Shown: positions 13,085 through 24,259 of the stretch, piece after piece
Numbering within the stretch: position 1 is the stretch's first letter
Layout: every line of letters starts with the position of its first letter
Assembly: GCF_047948215.1 (NCBI RefSeq)
Contig: NC_134460.1
Coordinates: forward strand, 128,200,324-128,264,323
Direction of reading: 5' to 3'
Origin: Lycorma delicatula
Lineage: Eukaryota > Arthropoda > Insecta > Hemiptera > Fulgoridae
Length of the DNA stretch: 64,000 nt
Made by a program: the position numbers and the translations under genes
The notes under the pieces: generated by a model
Told to the model about the DNA's origin: nothing
Databases searched by the model: none
Seen by the model: only the letters and a program-made list of their open reading frames with translations

Positions 13085-14280
13085 CACTTTTATTGAGTTG
13101 TGAGTTAGAAGCGACAGCCAAAAGGCTGACTTATTTGCTGAGAATCTAAGAACGGACTTTCAGCCACACAACATAAGAGGAGATGATGAAGAAGAAATAC
13201 TTAGAAGCCCGACCGACTGATCTGTCCCTTCCTATAAAACCTTTTCATCAATAGAAATTCTGCAAGAAATCAACAACGCCCGGAATTTAAAAAAGGCACA
13301 AAGTTATGATTTAGCTACGCAAAAAATTGTAATTATGTTACCATTTAAGGTAATCTTATATATAACGTATCTGTTTAATGGTATTCTTCGCACGACTTAT
13401 ATTTCATCTGAGTGGAAGGTGTTCACAGATAATAATCATTCTGAAACCGGATAAGCCAGCCCAGGAGGTGATTTCGTTCAGGCCTGTAAGCCTGTTCTCT
13501 CTAAAGTTTTCAAGAAACTCTTTCTTTGAATACTGAAACCTATTTTAGTGGAAGAAAATATAATTCCTTATCAGTTTTGGCTTCGGGAGCGGACATTCTA
13601 CTATAGAAGAAACTCAGAACTTTTAATATGTCCAGGTGTTTAAAAGGAAGGAAATATTGTTCAGCAGCGTTTTTAGAAGTCCAGCAGGCTTTTGACAAGG
13701 TCTGCTAGCCTGATTTACTTTAAACTGAAACTGAATTACACCCGGTTCTGTGTAGCTACCTGGGTAGTAGTTTTTTCCAGGTTATACATAGTCGGAAATT
13801 ATCAAGACTTAAGGTTCCTCAAGATGTTTCTCAAGGCTCAGTTCTGAGACCGATTTTAAACTCTACCTACACGGCGCGTACAAGCAACCTACACGGCGAA
13901 GACAAGCAACGAGGCAAATAACAAGACAAGAGACAAGAGAAGAAGAAAACAAAAAACAAAGATAAGACTAGGCAACAGCAATATCATCGTAACGATGTTT
14001 CTGTTGCCACGTTTGCTGATAAAACGGTGATTTTGGCGGTCGACGATGACCCAACCCTAGCCTCAGATAAATTACGGTCTGAATTGTATCAAAACAACGG
14101 GTGGTTAACAAAGTGGAGAATTAAAGATAATTCAGCGAAATCTAGCCATTTAATATTTACAATGAGAAAATAAGACTGCCCTTATGGAGTAATTTTAGAG
14201 TAAAACTGTATCGAAATAAACTTCCAGTTCTTCCGTAATTTTAAAACAATATCGAAGTAAAAATTCAAGCATTACTGCAA
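13085..14280 (+). pseudogene. Jockey-clade LINE ORF2 relic (reverse transcriptase)
   Basis: Read across several frames, the plus strand gives an ordered Jockey-like RT. A linker segment ('SDSQKADLFAENLRTDFQP') comes first, then the fingers region ('NLKKAQSYDL', degraded from KAPGxD). Next is a segment aligning with the intact-looking 'GKPAQEVxSYRPISL' of the element at 57-61 kb, then 'QQAFDK'-like sequence near 13680, 'QDVSQGSVLRP' (from VPQGSVLGP) and 'VATFADKTVILAV'. In the last of these the catalytic FADD is changed to FADK. A thumb segment ends near 14170. Stops and shifts occur throughout. A ~110 bp foreign tract (13866-13975) interrupts it between the QGS and FADK motifs. It is clearly related to, and more decayed than, the 57-61 kb copy. 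Confidence 0.8.
13866..13975. repeat. Tandem/low-complexity insertion inside the Jockey relic
   Basis: Two adjacent copies of a 22-bp unit (CCTACACGGCGCGTACAAGC and CCTACACGGCGAAGACAAGC, each followed by AA) are followed by purine-rich AAGACAAGAGA-like repetition. The tract replaces a short segment expected between the QGSVLGP and FADD blocks. It looks like local template-switch or slippage expansion rather than a named mobile element. Confidence 0.6.
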
Positions 14281-15047
14281 CCAAATTTTAAAACTGATAT
14301 AGAGAGTATCCTATATCGACTAGAAATATATGAAACTGAAAACCGAATACATTTACGTGGTGTTTTTCACACTTGATGTCAAAGAAATCATCAAATCACA
14401 TACAAAATAAAAAAATAGAATTACCACTATTTCAAATCGTTTAGAACTCCCATCTAAGCTATATAACGTTAAGGTTACTCAAAGGTTGTTAATTCTTCTT
14501 GTAATAATTTTAAAAACTAAAAAGTTATTTCTTCTTGATTCTAACATAATTCTATACCGTGTTTTCTGATGAAAAATTTCAAGGTACCTTTGAATGCACA
14601 AGAATACATACATTATAATTTTTTTAAGCTAAAAGTTTAGGCATATTAATTTCTAGGATTTTTAACAGTATAATGTTAAAGATTAAAATGTTTTAGATAG
14701 AATGTTCGTTGGGCATTCAAAGATATAACTGTGATACTAGAATTCACTGTCAGCTCCTTTTTTAAATAATTTACTTGCAATGTGTAAAGGTGTTACTGAA
14801 AGACATCAAGAATAAATAAAAATTATGATTCTTAAATTTTTGTCGGTAACTTTCTATAACCGATAGAAAAGGAATAGTTGAAGCGGCGAGAGTTTAAAAT
14901 TTCTCCTGAAAAGAGCATAGCCATTTCTGATAATAACAATCTTCTCATACCATGATTACCAGCGAACGTTAGAAATGAAGCGATCTCTTGTTAACCTTTG
15001 TTTAATAACCTCTATTTTAAGCTCAATTTTTTATTGAGATTAAAATA
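14281..15047. other. AT-rich non-genic DNA
   Basis: No gene or named repeat recognised between the Jockey relic and the mariner-like element. Confidence 0.5.
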
Positions 15048-15960
15048 CAGTACGTTCGGAAAGTTTCTGTGCAATGGAATTATTTAAGAGTAATAACGAA
15101 ACTTTCTTAATTATTATTACTTTGTATTTTTATTTCATTATTTTATAGAAACAGATATTATAATAATTGAAATAGCTTATAAAAGGTGTTGAAAATGACC
15201 TTTTCAACATCAATACAACATCGCACACGTTTCAATTTTTTTTCAAACACTCGATATTTTGAAACAGCTGAGAATCTGGAATGTCTCGAAATCCTCCCAG
15301 ACGAAACCACGCTTTACACGTAAAAAAACGTAATGTCAAGGATACCTACAGAATTTTGGTCAATAAAGCGTTTAAACCATTGATAATAATTTAATATTTT
15401 AGCATGATCTCTACGTTTCAGTTCATACACATTACTTCGTAGGGAAAAAGTTTCAGTTCTTTACTTACAGGTTTACATGCGGTAGCAAGTTCGACATCTT
15501 GCTGCTGTGATAATTTACGGATTGACTTTGATGGACTTTCGGCCGTAACATCCATAAAATCAAGTAGCTTCTGTTTTTTTTTTAGTTTAGGTGGTCTTCC
15601 ACTTCGATAAGCGTCTTCAACAGAGCCTGTTGCCCGAAACTTTTCGATAAGAGATCGACCTGCATTGCGGTGAGGAGCAGGAATATTTGCAAAACTCTGG
15701 AGAAAACTTGTGCTTCACTAAATTAGTATACTTGTCACTTTCACAAAAGATGTGTTCAACTTTACCGAAAGGACCATTACGTTTTTCGTAAATATTGATT
15801 TCAATAATCGAAACGAAACGAAGCACGTTCAGTCACAACTGACGTTTTGGTTTATTACTGAGCAACTCCCAACGAACCCACAGGGCAACCAACCTAACCG
15901 AAAGAATTATGCACCGCATAATTCTGAAGAATAATGCACAACGACTTTCTAAACACACTG
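15048..15960 (-). mobile_element. Short mariner-like element with degenerate inverted termini
   Basis: The left end, CAGTACGTTCGGAAAGT (15048-15064), is preceded by TA. It resembles the reverse complement of the right end, ACTTTCTAAACACACTG (15944-15960), which is followed by CA, possibly a mutated TA target site. The ~910 bp between them holds only the N-terminal part of a transposase on the minus strand. I read it as an internally deleted Tc1/mariner-superfamily copy. The terminal match is imperfect (about 70%), so the boundaries are provisional. Confidence 0.5.
15420..15826 (-). pseudogene. Mariner-like transposase N-terminal HTH region, frameshifted
   Basis: Minus-strand translation from about 15780 reads 'GKVEHIFCESDKYTNLVKHK' and then shifts frame. 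It continues 'NIPAPHRNAGRSLIEKFRAT', 'GSVEDAYRSGRPPKL', and 'FMDVTAESPSKSIRKLSQQ'. This succession matches the N-terminal helix-turn-helix (DUF4817-type) region of insect mariner-like transposases: a 'FrxTGSVxDxxRSGRPxK' hinge followed by 'SPxKSxRRLSxQ'. The hinge joins two HTH DNA-binding motifs in that family. No D,D,D/E catalytic domain follows before the frame is lost, so no cleavage activity is possible. Open fragments occur at 15617-15826. The element is inactive. Confidence 0.7.
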
Positions 15961-18759
15961 CAGTATTACATAGTACCTTCCCAATTACGTCAAGGTCAAT
16001 TTGTTAGGCTGAAATTCAGCCTAAAATTTAACACTGCAATTCTCTTTTCCTAACTGATTAACCGAACTTATATTTCGGTCAATCAGTTACTTGTCAACCA
16101 GTTAATTAATTGTTTTAGTATTCTCAGAGAAAGTAATTCTGATTAGTGCCACATGTATATTACTGTTTTACATGCATCACAGACAAATGAAAGACTAAAA
16201 CAGTGTCCCATTTCTTTTTCTTTTGCACTGCATGAGAAAACGTTAAAGTCCTCTTACTGCAAAAGGTTAAATTGCACTAAGCAAATTAATGTTTCGCATA
16301 AGTTAATTTATGTAAAACAACAAATTAACGTAACCCCTTCTATGTGAAACAATGCATGAAGTATATCGTCTGTACTCAGTACAACAAACGTCTTAAATTA
16401 AGACTATTAACTATAAAGTTAATTAACAAATTTTTAACTATCAATAGAACAGTAACAAAAGCTATACTAACTTTTATGCAAAATATTTAATTAAATGATA
16501 CCATAAAACAGCATAATAATCTATTTATGAGTTGGTTTAATTAATTGGTATCACTCCAGCGGTTTTTCAAACTACGTGAAACAAAATTTAAAAAAATTAA
16601 AATATCATATTAAATTAGTCTTTAAATTATACAATGAATTAGAGCCACAATAAATTATGCGTTCACTCATATACGAATACAAAAGTAGAAATGCAAAAGA
16701 GTAAAAAAGAGATAGCTGTCATAATCGGTAGTATAACAATGAAATTTTATGTATTTTGTAATAAATTCATATTTAACAAATTTCTGCAGTTACAGAATTA
16801 ATTTAATTCAGTAAATTATCATCGCAAATATATATATATTGCTTTTGCTTATCATCAGAAACTGTTGTATCAACAATTAATAAATAACGATTAAACTTGC
16901 CAGTGGATAGAAAATTGAAAATATTACCGTTATAAACATTTGTTCATTTTTTTTTAACATACACGTAATTTTTTATCAGAGAAGGAATTTATCATAAGTT
17001 TTTTAATGTTTAACTTTTAAGGATTGTTCAGCGAGTCCATATTTTGGAAAAATCTCAAATGGGTAACACTAAAATTTTAAAAATACTTTCACCAAATGAA
17101 ACGAATAAAATATAAATTCAAAAATATACCCTTTTAAATACATAATAACTAAATTCTTCATATGTCGAAGTAAAATTTACCTCCTCTAAAATGAAATCGA
17201 CAGTTCAATAATCATGCGAACGAGTAACCGTTAATTTACTAATTTACAATAATAAATCCTCAATATTATATTCCAACTACTTTTCTGTAGGTTCTAATTA
17301 AGAACATCCTAATTTGACGATTTATTTTCATGCGCAGAAACGGCACCAGAAAGGGCATTACTGCAATTTTTGCCTGCGAATTGTAAAATCTACTTTAGAT
17401 ACTTCCAAAATCTATCTCAAAATTTGCGATATTTGAATTGCATTTTTTATTTTTTGTTTTCAAATACCTATGCAAGACTAATTTGATCCTAAAGGTAGTA
17501 AACATTAGAAAAATAACCCAAAAGTTATTATCCCTTCTTTGGATAATAACGTTAATAATAATTTTATCCAGTACCGAAGAAAAAAATAATTGTTGTTAAA
17601 ACACTTTTAAAAACTTTGGATAAAAGTGTTGTTAAAAGAAGAATAAAATCAACAAATCTTTCCATATTTTCCATCTCAATTTGGTTATTTTGGATCAAAA
17701 ATCTTTCAGTAATTTCCAATTTTTTTCTAAATAATGATGACATGGTATAGTGGAACTGAGAGAAAATATGTATATTTTGTTGAAATCGTCGTATACACGG
17801 TAAAATCGTTAAGAAAATGTCTTCGCCCTGTTTTTCAAACCGCAGTCTTATAATTACATTAAACAATAACAAAACTTTGTTTTGTGATAGATAAATGTAC
17901 GATTTTAATTAGCTTACAGCTTTTCATTAATTTATTACAAAATTTTATTTAGTTATTATTAATAACTATATTAAACCGTGAAAGAATCACTTTATCCATG
18001 CTAGTGATGATGTTTTATCACATATTCTTGGTAGAGGATAATATTACACCAAAAAAAGTACATTTTTAATTATTAAAAAAACATTAAACATATATTATTT
18101 ATTTAAAAACCCTTTTTATCTACTTCCGTGCTGGATAGAATTATATTAATACAACTACGTTATGATTAGCCCAGAAAGGAAAATCCGGTTGAATTAATAA
18201 AAAAAGATTTTTTCAAATCAGCCTTGTACTGATCCCCGAGAGCAGAAAATTAAAAACGCAATTGAAACATCGCAATTTTTCGAAATTTTATAAATAATGG
18301 GACTAGATGTCCTACGGCTCATGAATTTTAACTGACCCGTGGGACAGTTAGTTGAACGTTGAAAAGAAGAGACTGAATATCGCAAAATATCAATTTTGAT
18401 ATTGACGCTGTATTGTGGAAGGCAACAAGATATTTTTTGGAATTTTTTCATAACGTAAAAGTTTATTTTTTAAAAAGAGCAGTCCCTGTTTTGGAGAAAA
18501 TTATTATTCTAATTAAAGAGGTTATGGGAGTATTTAGCTTTTTGAGAGGGGCAGGAAGGTATGATAAACCTCTGTTTCTCCTATATGATTTAAATTTTTT
18601 ATTTGTTTTTGTTTAATGTAAAAAAAAAAATAACACAGTAGTTCGAATATCATAATATTTTCAATTTTCTTAATTAAAGAAGAATTTTCTTATTTATTTG
18701 AAGCTTTATTGATTTTAAGAAGCCTTCGAAAGAAACGGTAGTAAAGCACTTTCCAGAAT
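15961..18759. other. AT-rich non-genic DNA
   Basis: It contains small inverted repeats (TTAGGCTGAAATTCAGCCTA near 16003-16022; TAACTGATTAACCGAA...TTCGGTCAATCAGTTA near 16050-16090). The longest frame is 102 codons on the minus strand at 17564-17872. It is rich in Phe, Ile and Leu, has no motif I recognise, and matches a chance frame in AT-rich DNA. Frames at 18218-18616 overlap on both strands and are equally anonymous. Confidence 0.5.
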
Positions 18760-19110
18760 TTTTTTTTAATTTTTTTCTTTCCCATCTAGAGCTAAAGCTC
18801 TAAAAGAATTATTGTAATCGGTTCAATTTGGGCATATGAGGATTTCACCGGATCTTGACACCTAAGGAGCCCAAAAAACCAAAAATCCGGATGGGAATTT
18901 TCCAGATGTTAATGATCGTATGTACGTGGGTTCGGTGTTTGCTTCTAACTCACCTTATATCTCCAGAACTACTGGATCGATTTTGACCAAACTTTGTCAG
19001 ATTAACTCCACATGCAGGGCATAAATTTGCTATTAAATTTCCAACTTAAAAGTTCAAGGGGGTGAGGCTATTAAACAAGGTTATCTTGAGATTTCGCCTA
19101 ATTAAGGTCA
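18760..19110 (+). repeat. Probable interspersed repeat, class unknown
   Basis: It begins near a palindromic AGAGCTAAAGCTCT and carries the wording 'CCAGAACTACTGGATCGATTTTGACC' split across 18971-18996, a style common in insect transposon non-coding DNA. It resembles family X (3.9 and 42.6 kb) in layout but does not align with it over its length. No coding is seen. Confidence 0.4.
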
Positions 19111-21710
19111 TATTTTTCTTAAGCATATTAGTTAACGATTAAAAAATATCAATATTTGCAAAATCCACTCCACTCTAAATGTTCTGAACTACCGCTATGT
19201 TGTGACGTCATAATTGAGCAGTAGAATTAAATAAATGGATAATATTTAATAAGTAACACGGTCTGTCTGAATCTCGTACTCAATTGCCCAGATGACTCGG
19301 TACCTTGTGCGTTAAGGCTCGTGGCTACATTACTCTGCCAGGCGTACAAGCGAGATTTGGCTTGTGTAATTTGTGAAATTACGTTAGATTACTTAGTGCC
19401 GACCGTTGCCGCTAGTACCATAACACCCGCGCGAATTAATTACAAATGCGTGTGCGCTTTAGTTAGTAACATTCAATTAAATAAACGAAAAAATATTACA
19501 TTTAAATAAAATGATAAATATTTTAGATTAAGTTGTATGTGAATGTGTGTGTAAACCGTGTGTCAGAAATAACCCACAGTTGTCAACTTTTTTCTGAAAC
19601 ACATTTAAAAAAATGAAACCGAAAATATTTAAGTCTGTATTAATTGAAGGGACTAAGAAAAATGGTCAATTTAGAAGGAAAGAAAGCCCAAATTGTTTTT
19701 CTTTTATGTGTTATTTAATCATTCTGAAGGTATAACACATTTTTAGAAGGTTCAAATAAAACAATTCAAGTTTTGTTAAATGAGAGTATTTAGGGGCATG
19801 AAAACCTCAAACATTTCTTCCTCTACATAATTTTTAAAAAAGTTTCTAAAGTAAAATATATTATTAAAAAAACCGGTTGAAATATTGCAATAGATAATTG
19901 TTTGTTAAGTTAGAGATTTGGGTGGTTAGTCCTATAGGGGAAAGCGAGCTTGAAACTCACGAAATCATAATTTATTTTAAAAATTTCTTACCATTGAACG
20001 TATTTGAAAAAGAAACTAGTTGGAATATCAGTACATTTCAGAGGTTTTTTTATTTGGGGAGGCTTCTGAGTATGAGGTTTTTGTCGGGCAATAAGTGTAA
20101 AAATATCTTCTTCTGTACGACTTATAATGTTTTAAATGTAAACTCACTTTGTACTAGAAAAGAGGATAGACTATCATGAAGGTTAATGGGCCCAGAACCT
20201 CTCCATCTCGTTATACCATTTTCGTTTTTTTCTAAACGTAAAACGCATATTGAAAAAGAAAAAAGTTGAATATTTCTATTTTTTTGGAAAGTAAATCATG
20301 GGGATCAGAGAAGGTTTTAGAATAGTGTAAAATATTTCAAACACCAGTTATTCTAGTCTCCTAGTATCAAATTCCAGACACGGGTGTATTCAAATTATCC
20401 TTTAAAAATAAAATTTCTTTTAACTTATAGTGTGGCCTACGTTCATTTTAATATTAAAATTCATTTTTTATCAAATTTCTCACAGAAAGATGTTATGAAA
20501 AAATGTTTGATTTCTAATCCTCAATCACTTTTACTTTTATTGATATGTTATAACAAATTATAAGCGGATAAAAAATATTACCCAAACTATAAATGTTAAA
20601 CCTCACCATAAAAGTCCTTGCTTTGGAATATATCCGTATCCAAACTGTCATAAAATAATTCGTTAAAAATTTAATTCACTAAAAGTTTTAAACATTTGAC
20701 ACGAAAAAGGTAAGTTTTGCTTCTTATCAGTTAACATCGAAAAGAATACATTTTTCATAACATTTTTATGTAGCCAGCCGCCTGTGGCTGTGGACCGTAT
20801 TCTTGCGGTCTACTATATTACAAAATCAAACGTTCCGGTAATGGAAAATTTACGAATGAACTCCTGATTCCAGAATCTGTTGAATGTGATTCTCACAAAT
20901 AGATCTTATTTTCTGTTTACAAATCTTATATTACTCGAGCAGAAGAAAAGATATACGCTTTTAAATACAAAAGAATTTTAACATCGATTAAAAAACGTTG
21001 AATTGAGAAAAGCCGTTAGGTTTTTAATATATTTACAATACTAAACGTAAATTAAGAAAAACAAAACGAAAGAAATAATTCTTAAATAAATAAAGAACAA
21101 AATCCATTCAGGTAGGTAGATTTAAAATTATTTTAATATAATAATGATAATAAATAAAGTGGAAACATTTCAATAAATCTTATTTTTGTATGGTGAGAAA
21201 ACATATTACAAGAATAGAAAGATTACAACAGTTTTATTATGTCTGAAGACAAATAAGAAATAAACATTAATACACAAGCTCTCCAGCACACGCACTTTTA
21301 ACTCCGCAACGAAACGAGCTATCATTTAAGAATTCAAAAACAATGTTTCTGATTTATCGAATCATACGATATCATCAATATATTTCCAAGTTATATACAA
21401 TTTGTTCCATAAAAAACAAACGATCCAATAATTATAATAAATGGTTTGTTGTATGAAAATAATTGTCGAGTACGAATAACCAACCTTAATATAATATCCT
21501 GAGTATTTCTACCGCTTAGATCAACCATATTACTGTATCTGAATAGATAATTTGATCTGATTTAGGTAACAATATTAGTACACTGAATGACGTTAATTTA
21601 CTTATTAAGTTCATCTTTGGAAATTAATTACAGACTGAATAAAATAGCATACCAACTTTAAAAAAATGAATTCAACACGTAAGTACATATAAGTTCAACA
21701 TAACTTATGT
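19111..21710. other. AT-rich non-genic DNA
   Basis: No recognisable gene. Frames of 62-93 codons (for example 19898-20179) have no known motif. A short inverted repeat lies near 20772-20815 (CCGCCTGTGGCTGTGGACCG...CGGTC). Confidence 0.5.
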
Positions 21711-21966
21711 AGGGGGTGGGGGGCGGTGGTTTCCTCAGAGTCATCGTTCGCCAATGATCCCCTGGGAACGTCGCTCAGGCTATTCTAATTCGGTGACAAG
21801 AGCGCCCGGGTGATTGCGCAGGGGCTGTATACATACCATATGGATTAGCTGTGGCCCCTGTGTGACTAGAGGGGGATGTTTTTTGCAGGTGAGAGCCCCC
21901 CCACTTGCCGTCAGAGCGGGCCTAGCAGCGGCTGGCAGAGCTTTTTCCGCCCCTACGGAAAAAAAC
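21711..21966 (+). repeat. GC-rich orphan island ending in a hairpin and A-run
   Basis: A ~255 bp island whose G+C content stands far above both flanks, with sharp edges. It has a G-run start (AGGGGGTGGGGGGCGG) and a C-run in the middle (GAGAGCCCCCCCAC). It ends with a hairpin (TTTTTCCG at 21942-21949, CGGAAAAA at 21956-21963) merging into A7. There is no open frame or tRNA-type box B. The A-rich end suggests a retroposed RNA or the untranslated tail of a LINE, but it matches nothing else in the window. Confidence 0.55.
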
Positions 21967-23388
21967 GTTTAGTAAACAATATTGTAAAATTTTCAAGAGT
22001 TCAAAGTATATTTAAATTATTAGGATAAAAAAGTAACGTTTTAAGGGATTTTTTTTGTATTTTACCATAAATTTTAAAAGAAAATTTTTCTTAATAAAAA
22101 TGATATTTTGTAACTTAACAAAAAATTTGTTACGAAATAAAATAAGTCAAATTCTAATTTTTCAACCTATTAATGTGAATTAAGTTTTAAATTTTCATCT
22201 ATAAAGATATTCCGTGACTAGGAAATATTATATTATTTCCAAGTTGAAGTATTTTTCCAACCCTTCTATTTAAAATTTAAAGGTTTAACAGTTTTAACAG
22301 TTTTATTTTAAATAAACATCTAAATAATAATCAACAAAACCATTTCTGCAAATTAAATTATAAAATTATCAAATTGGTTTAAATTCGGTAATTTAAAAAA
22401 AAGTAATATGTAAACGGGATTTTATTAATATTTCTTTTATGAAATTATGATAATAAGTTTTACTTATTAGAATTTTTGTTTAACACTTCATTATATGAAA
22501 GTTTTATAAATATATTTATGTATTAAATTTCTATACATTATACATATATAATTAATATTAAACTATTTTGACCCAGACTATCAGTTTTATTAGATGGAAT
22601 CTTCTTAAATTACCCAACAAAGTAGAAAAAGCCTCTATTTGAGAAGCGATTAGTAAATGAATTCCAAACGCTACGAATGAATAACTTAGTCTAATAGAAC
22701 ATAATTCTTTTTCCTATATTTACCTTATTACGAAACATTTTACAGATCTCTTTCTCTAGACAGTAGAACAATTTGTGTAAATGAATGTAAAGTGTTAATA
22801 AAACTGCTTATTCAAGCGTTAACCTACAACTGTAGTAACTGAACTGATTACTCAAGTACGATCAATCGACACGCTGCAGTAACAAATAATTTTGTGCCTG
22901 TCCGATCATGTCGTTAACAGAGGTTAGAATCGTCAACAAGAGATGCGCACGCATATCGGTCGGTACTAATGCTATACGTACCAGTGCACTGCATAGGAAA
23001 CATGTTATTCAACACCACCAGACAATCTATAGTAATATCGCCTACTGGCATAACATTTTTTGTTTTAAAATTAACACAATTTGTTACGCTACACGTTAAT
23101 GTTTTATAAATTCTTACGCTTAATAATTAATTATCTTCTTAAAATGACAGTTTTACAGAAAATTAACTTAAATATTTCTAATTCAAGTAAAATTAAAGCA
23201 AAACACGGGGTTTTTTCATGGGATCAAACATGGGAGTTTTTGTTCTATTTTAATGAGCTTAAAAAAATTAAAGATATTCCATTTCATGAAACAAATTTTG
23301 AAAAAATGACTTCTATTTTTGTATAAACACAAAAAAAAATAAAAAAACAATTTTTCGGTTGTTAAAGTCTTTCAGATTTTTTTAATGA
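21967..23388. other. AT-rich non-genic DNA
   Basis: No gene recognised. Frames at 22908-23099 and 23081-23326 are short and lack motifs. A somewhat less AT-rich patch at 22850-23060 is unexplained. Confidence 0.5.
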
Positions 23389-23520
23389 TTTTTTTTTTTT
23401 TTTTAATTTTTTTTTTGAATTGGCGCAAAGGTTGGTTCTTGGGTGTTTGGTTTGAAGCTAAGCAGTTCAAGGCCCGGTCAAACCGACATATTAACGACAC
23501 CCGGCTCTTTCATACTTAAT
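23389..23520 (-). repeat. SINE/LINE 3' fragment with poly(A)
   Basis: On the minus strand a ~75 bp segment containing GGTTTGACCGGGCCTTGAAC is followed by an A-rich tail (plus-strand T-run 23389-23415), as in a retroposed sequence. The GGTTTGACCGGG core is shared with 1108-1142. Class unknown. Confidence 0.35.
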
Positions 23521-23915
23521 TTAAAAACGATGTGAGTTGATAAATATTATAATTGTTTCAAGTAAAGCTTAAAATACTTTAATCGTATTAAACAGATTAC
23601 TTTATAAAATTATTTTTTTATGTTAATAAAGTACAATATTGATAAATATTGTAAAAGTAACAAAGTGCTAGATATTGAAGTTACGAGATTGTAGCCGATT
23701 AAAAGAAGATTCAGCAACAAAAATAAATATTTTAATGATGTTGATTTATAAAATATGGCATAATTGTTTTATTACTATGCTTAATGTAATTTTAAGCTTA
23801 CTTCAAACTGGATTGTACGAATTTAGAAACTAAAATAATTACTACAATGAATAAATAAGCTCCGCAAACAAATAATATGATTTATAACAAATATGGTAAA
23901 TCTAGATAGAAATAT
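23521..23915. other. AT-rich non-genic DNA
   Basis: Nothing recognisable between the SINE/LINE 3' fragment and the tRNA-derived SINE. Confidence 0.5.
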
Positions 23916-24088
23916 GCCGGCCTCCGTGGCGCGAGTGGTAGCGTCTCGGCCTTTGATACGAAGGTCCTGGGTTTGAATCCCGGTCATGCATGGCATTTTT
24001 CATACGCTACATTTCCATATCCCACGCACAATCACCAAACTTATGTGGCGATATCATCAAAAAAATAACGAAACCAAAAAAAAATACC
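23916..24088 (+). mobile_element. tRNA-derived SINE, family A (tail variant 2)
   Basis: The head is GCCGGCCTCCGTGGCGCGAG... with a Pol III box A (TGGCGCGAGTGG, 23927-23938) and box B (GGTTTGAATCC, 23970-23980), spaced as in a tRNA. The family hallmark CATGGCATTTTTCATACGCTAC follows in two blocks. The tail (CACAATCACC...GTGGCGATATCATC) ends in A-runs near 24088 and differs from the tails of the copies at 48.3, 52.1 and 56.6 kb. It is not a tRNA gene: the acceptor stem does not close fully and the sequence continues into a non-tRNA body. Confidence 0.85.
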
Positions 24089-24259
24089 TGATTAAATTAT
24101 CCTTCAGAAATTTTAATCGTAAATTATCAGATACAACAACAAATACTCATATCTCAATACTCAAAATATCGTTATTTAACAATGACATTGGATTGGATAG
24201 ATAATAAACTTCTATTATTGTGCAGATAAAAAAGTTGCTTAATACCGTAATAAAAAAAA

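Noticed and set aside
17564..17872. 102-codon minus-strand gene
   Set aside because: No recognisable domain; Phe/Ile/Leu-rich composition expected from AT-rich DNA; no related sequence in the window.
23927..23992. tRNA gene (and the same at 31121, 48301, 52141, 56650 and on the minus strand at 38418 and 56890)
   Set aside because: Box A and box B are present, but the sequences recur as a family, the acceptor stems do not close, and each runs on into a shared non-tRNA body and A-rich tail. They are SINE heads.
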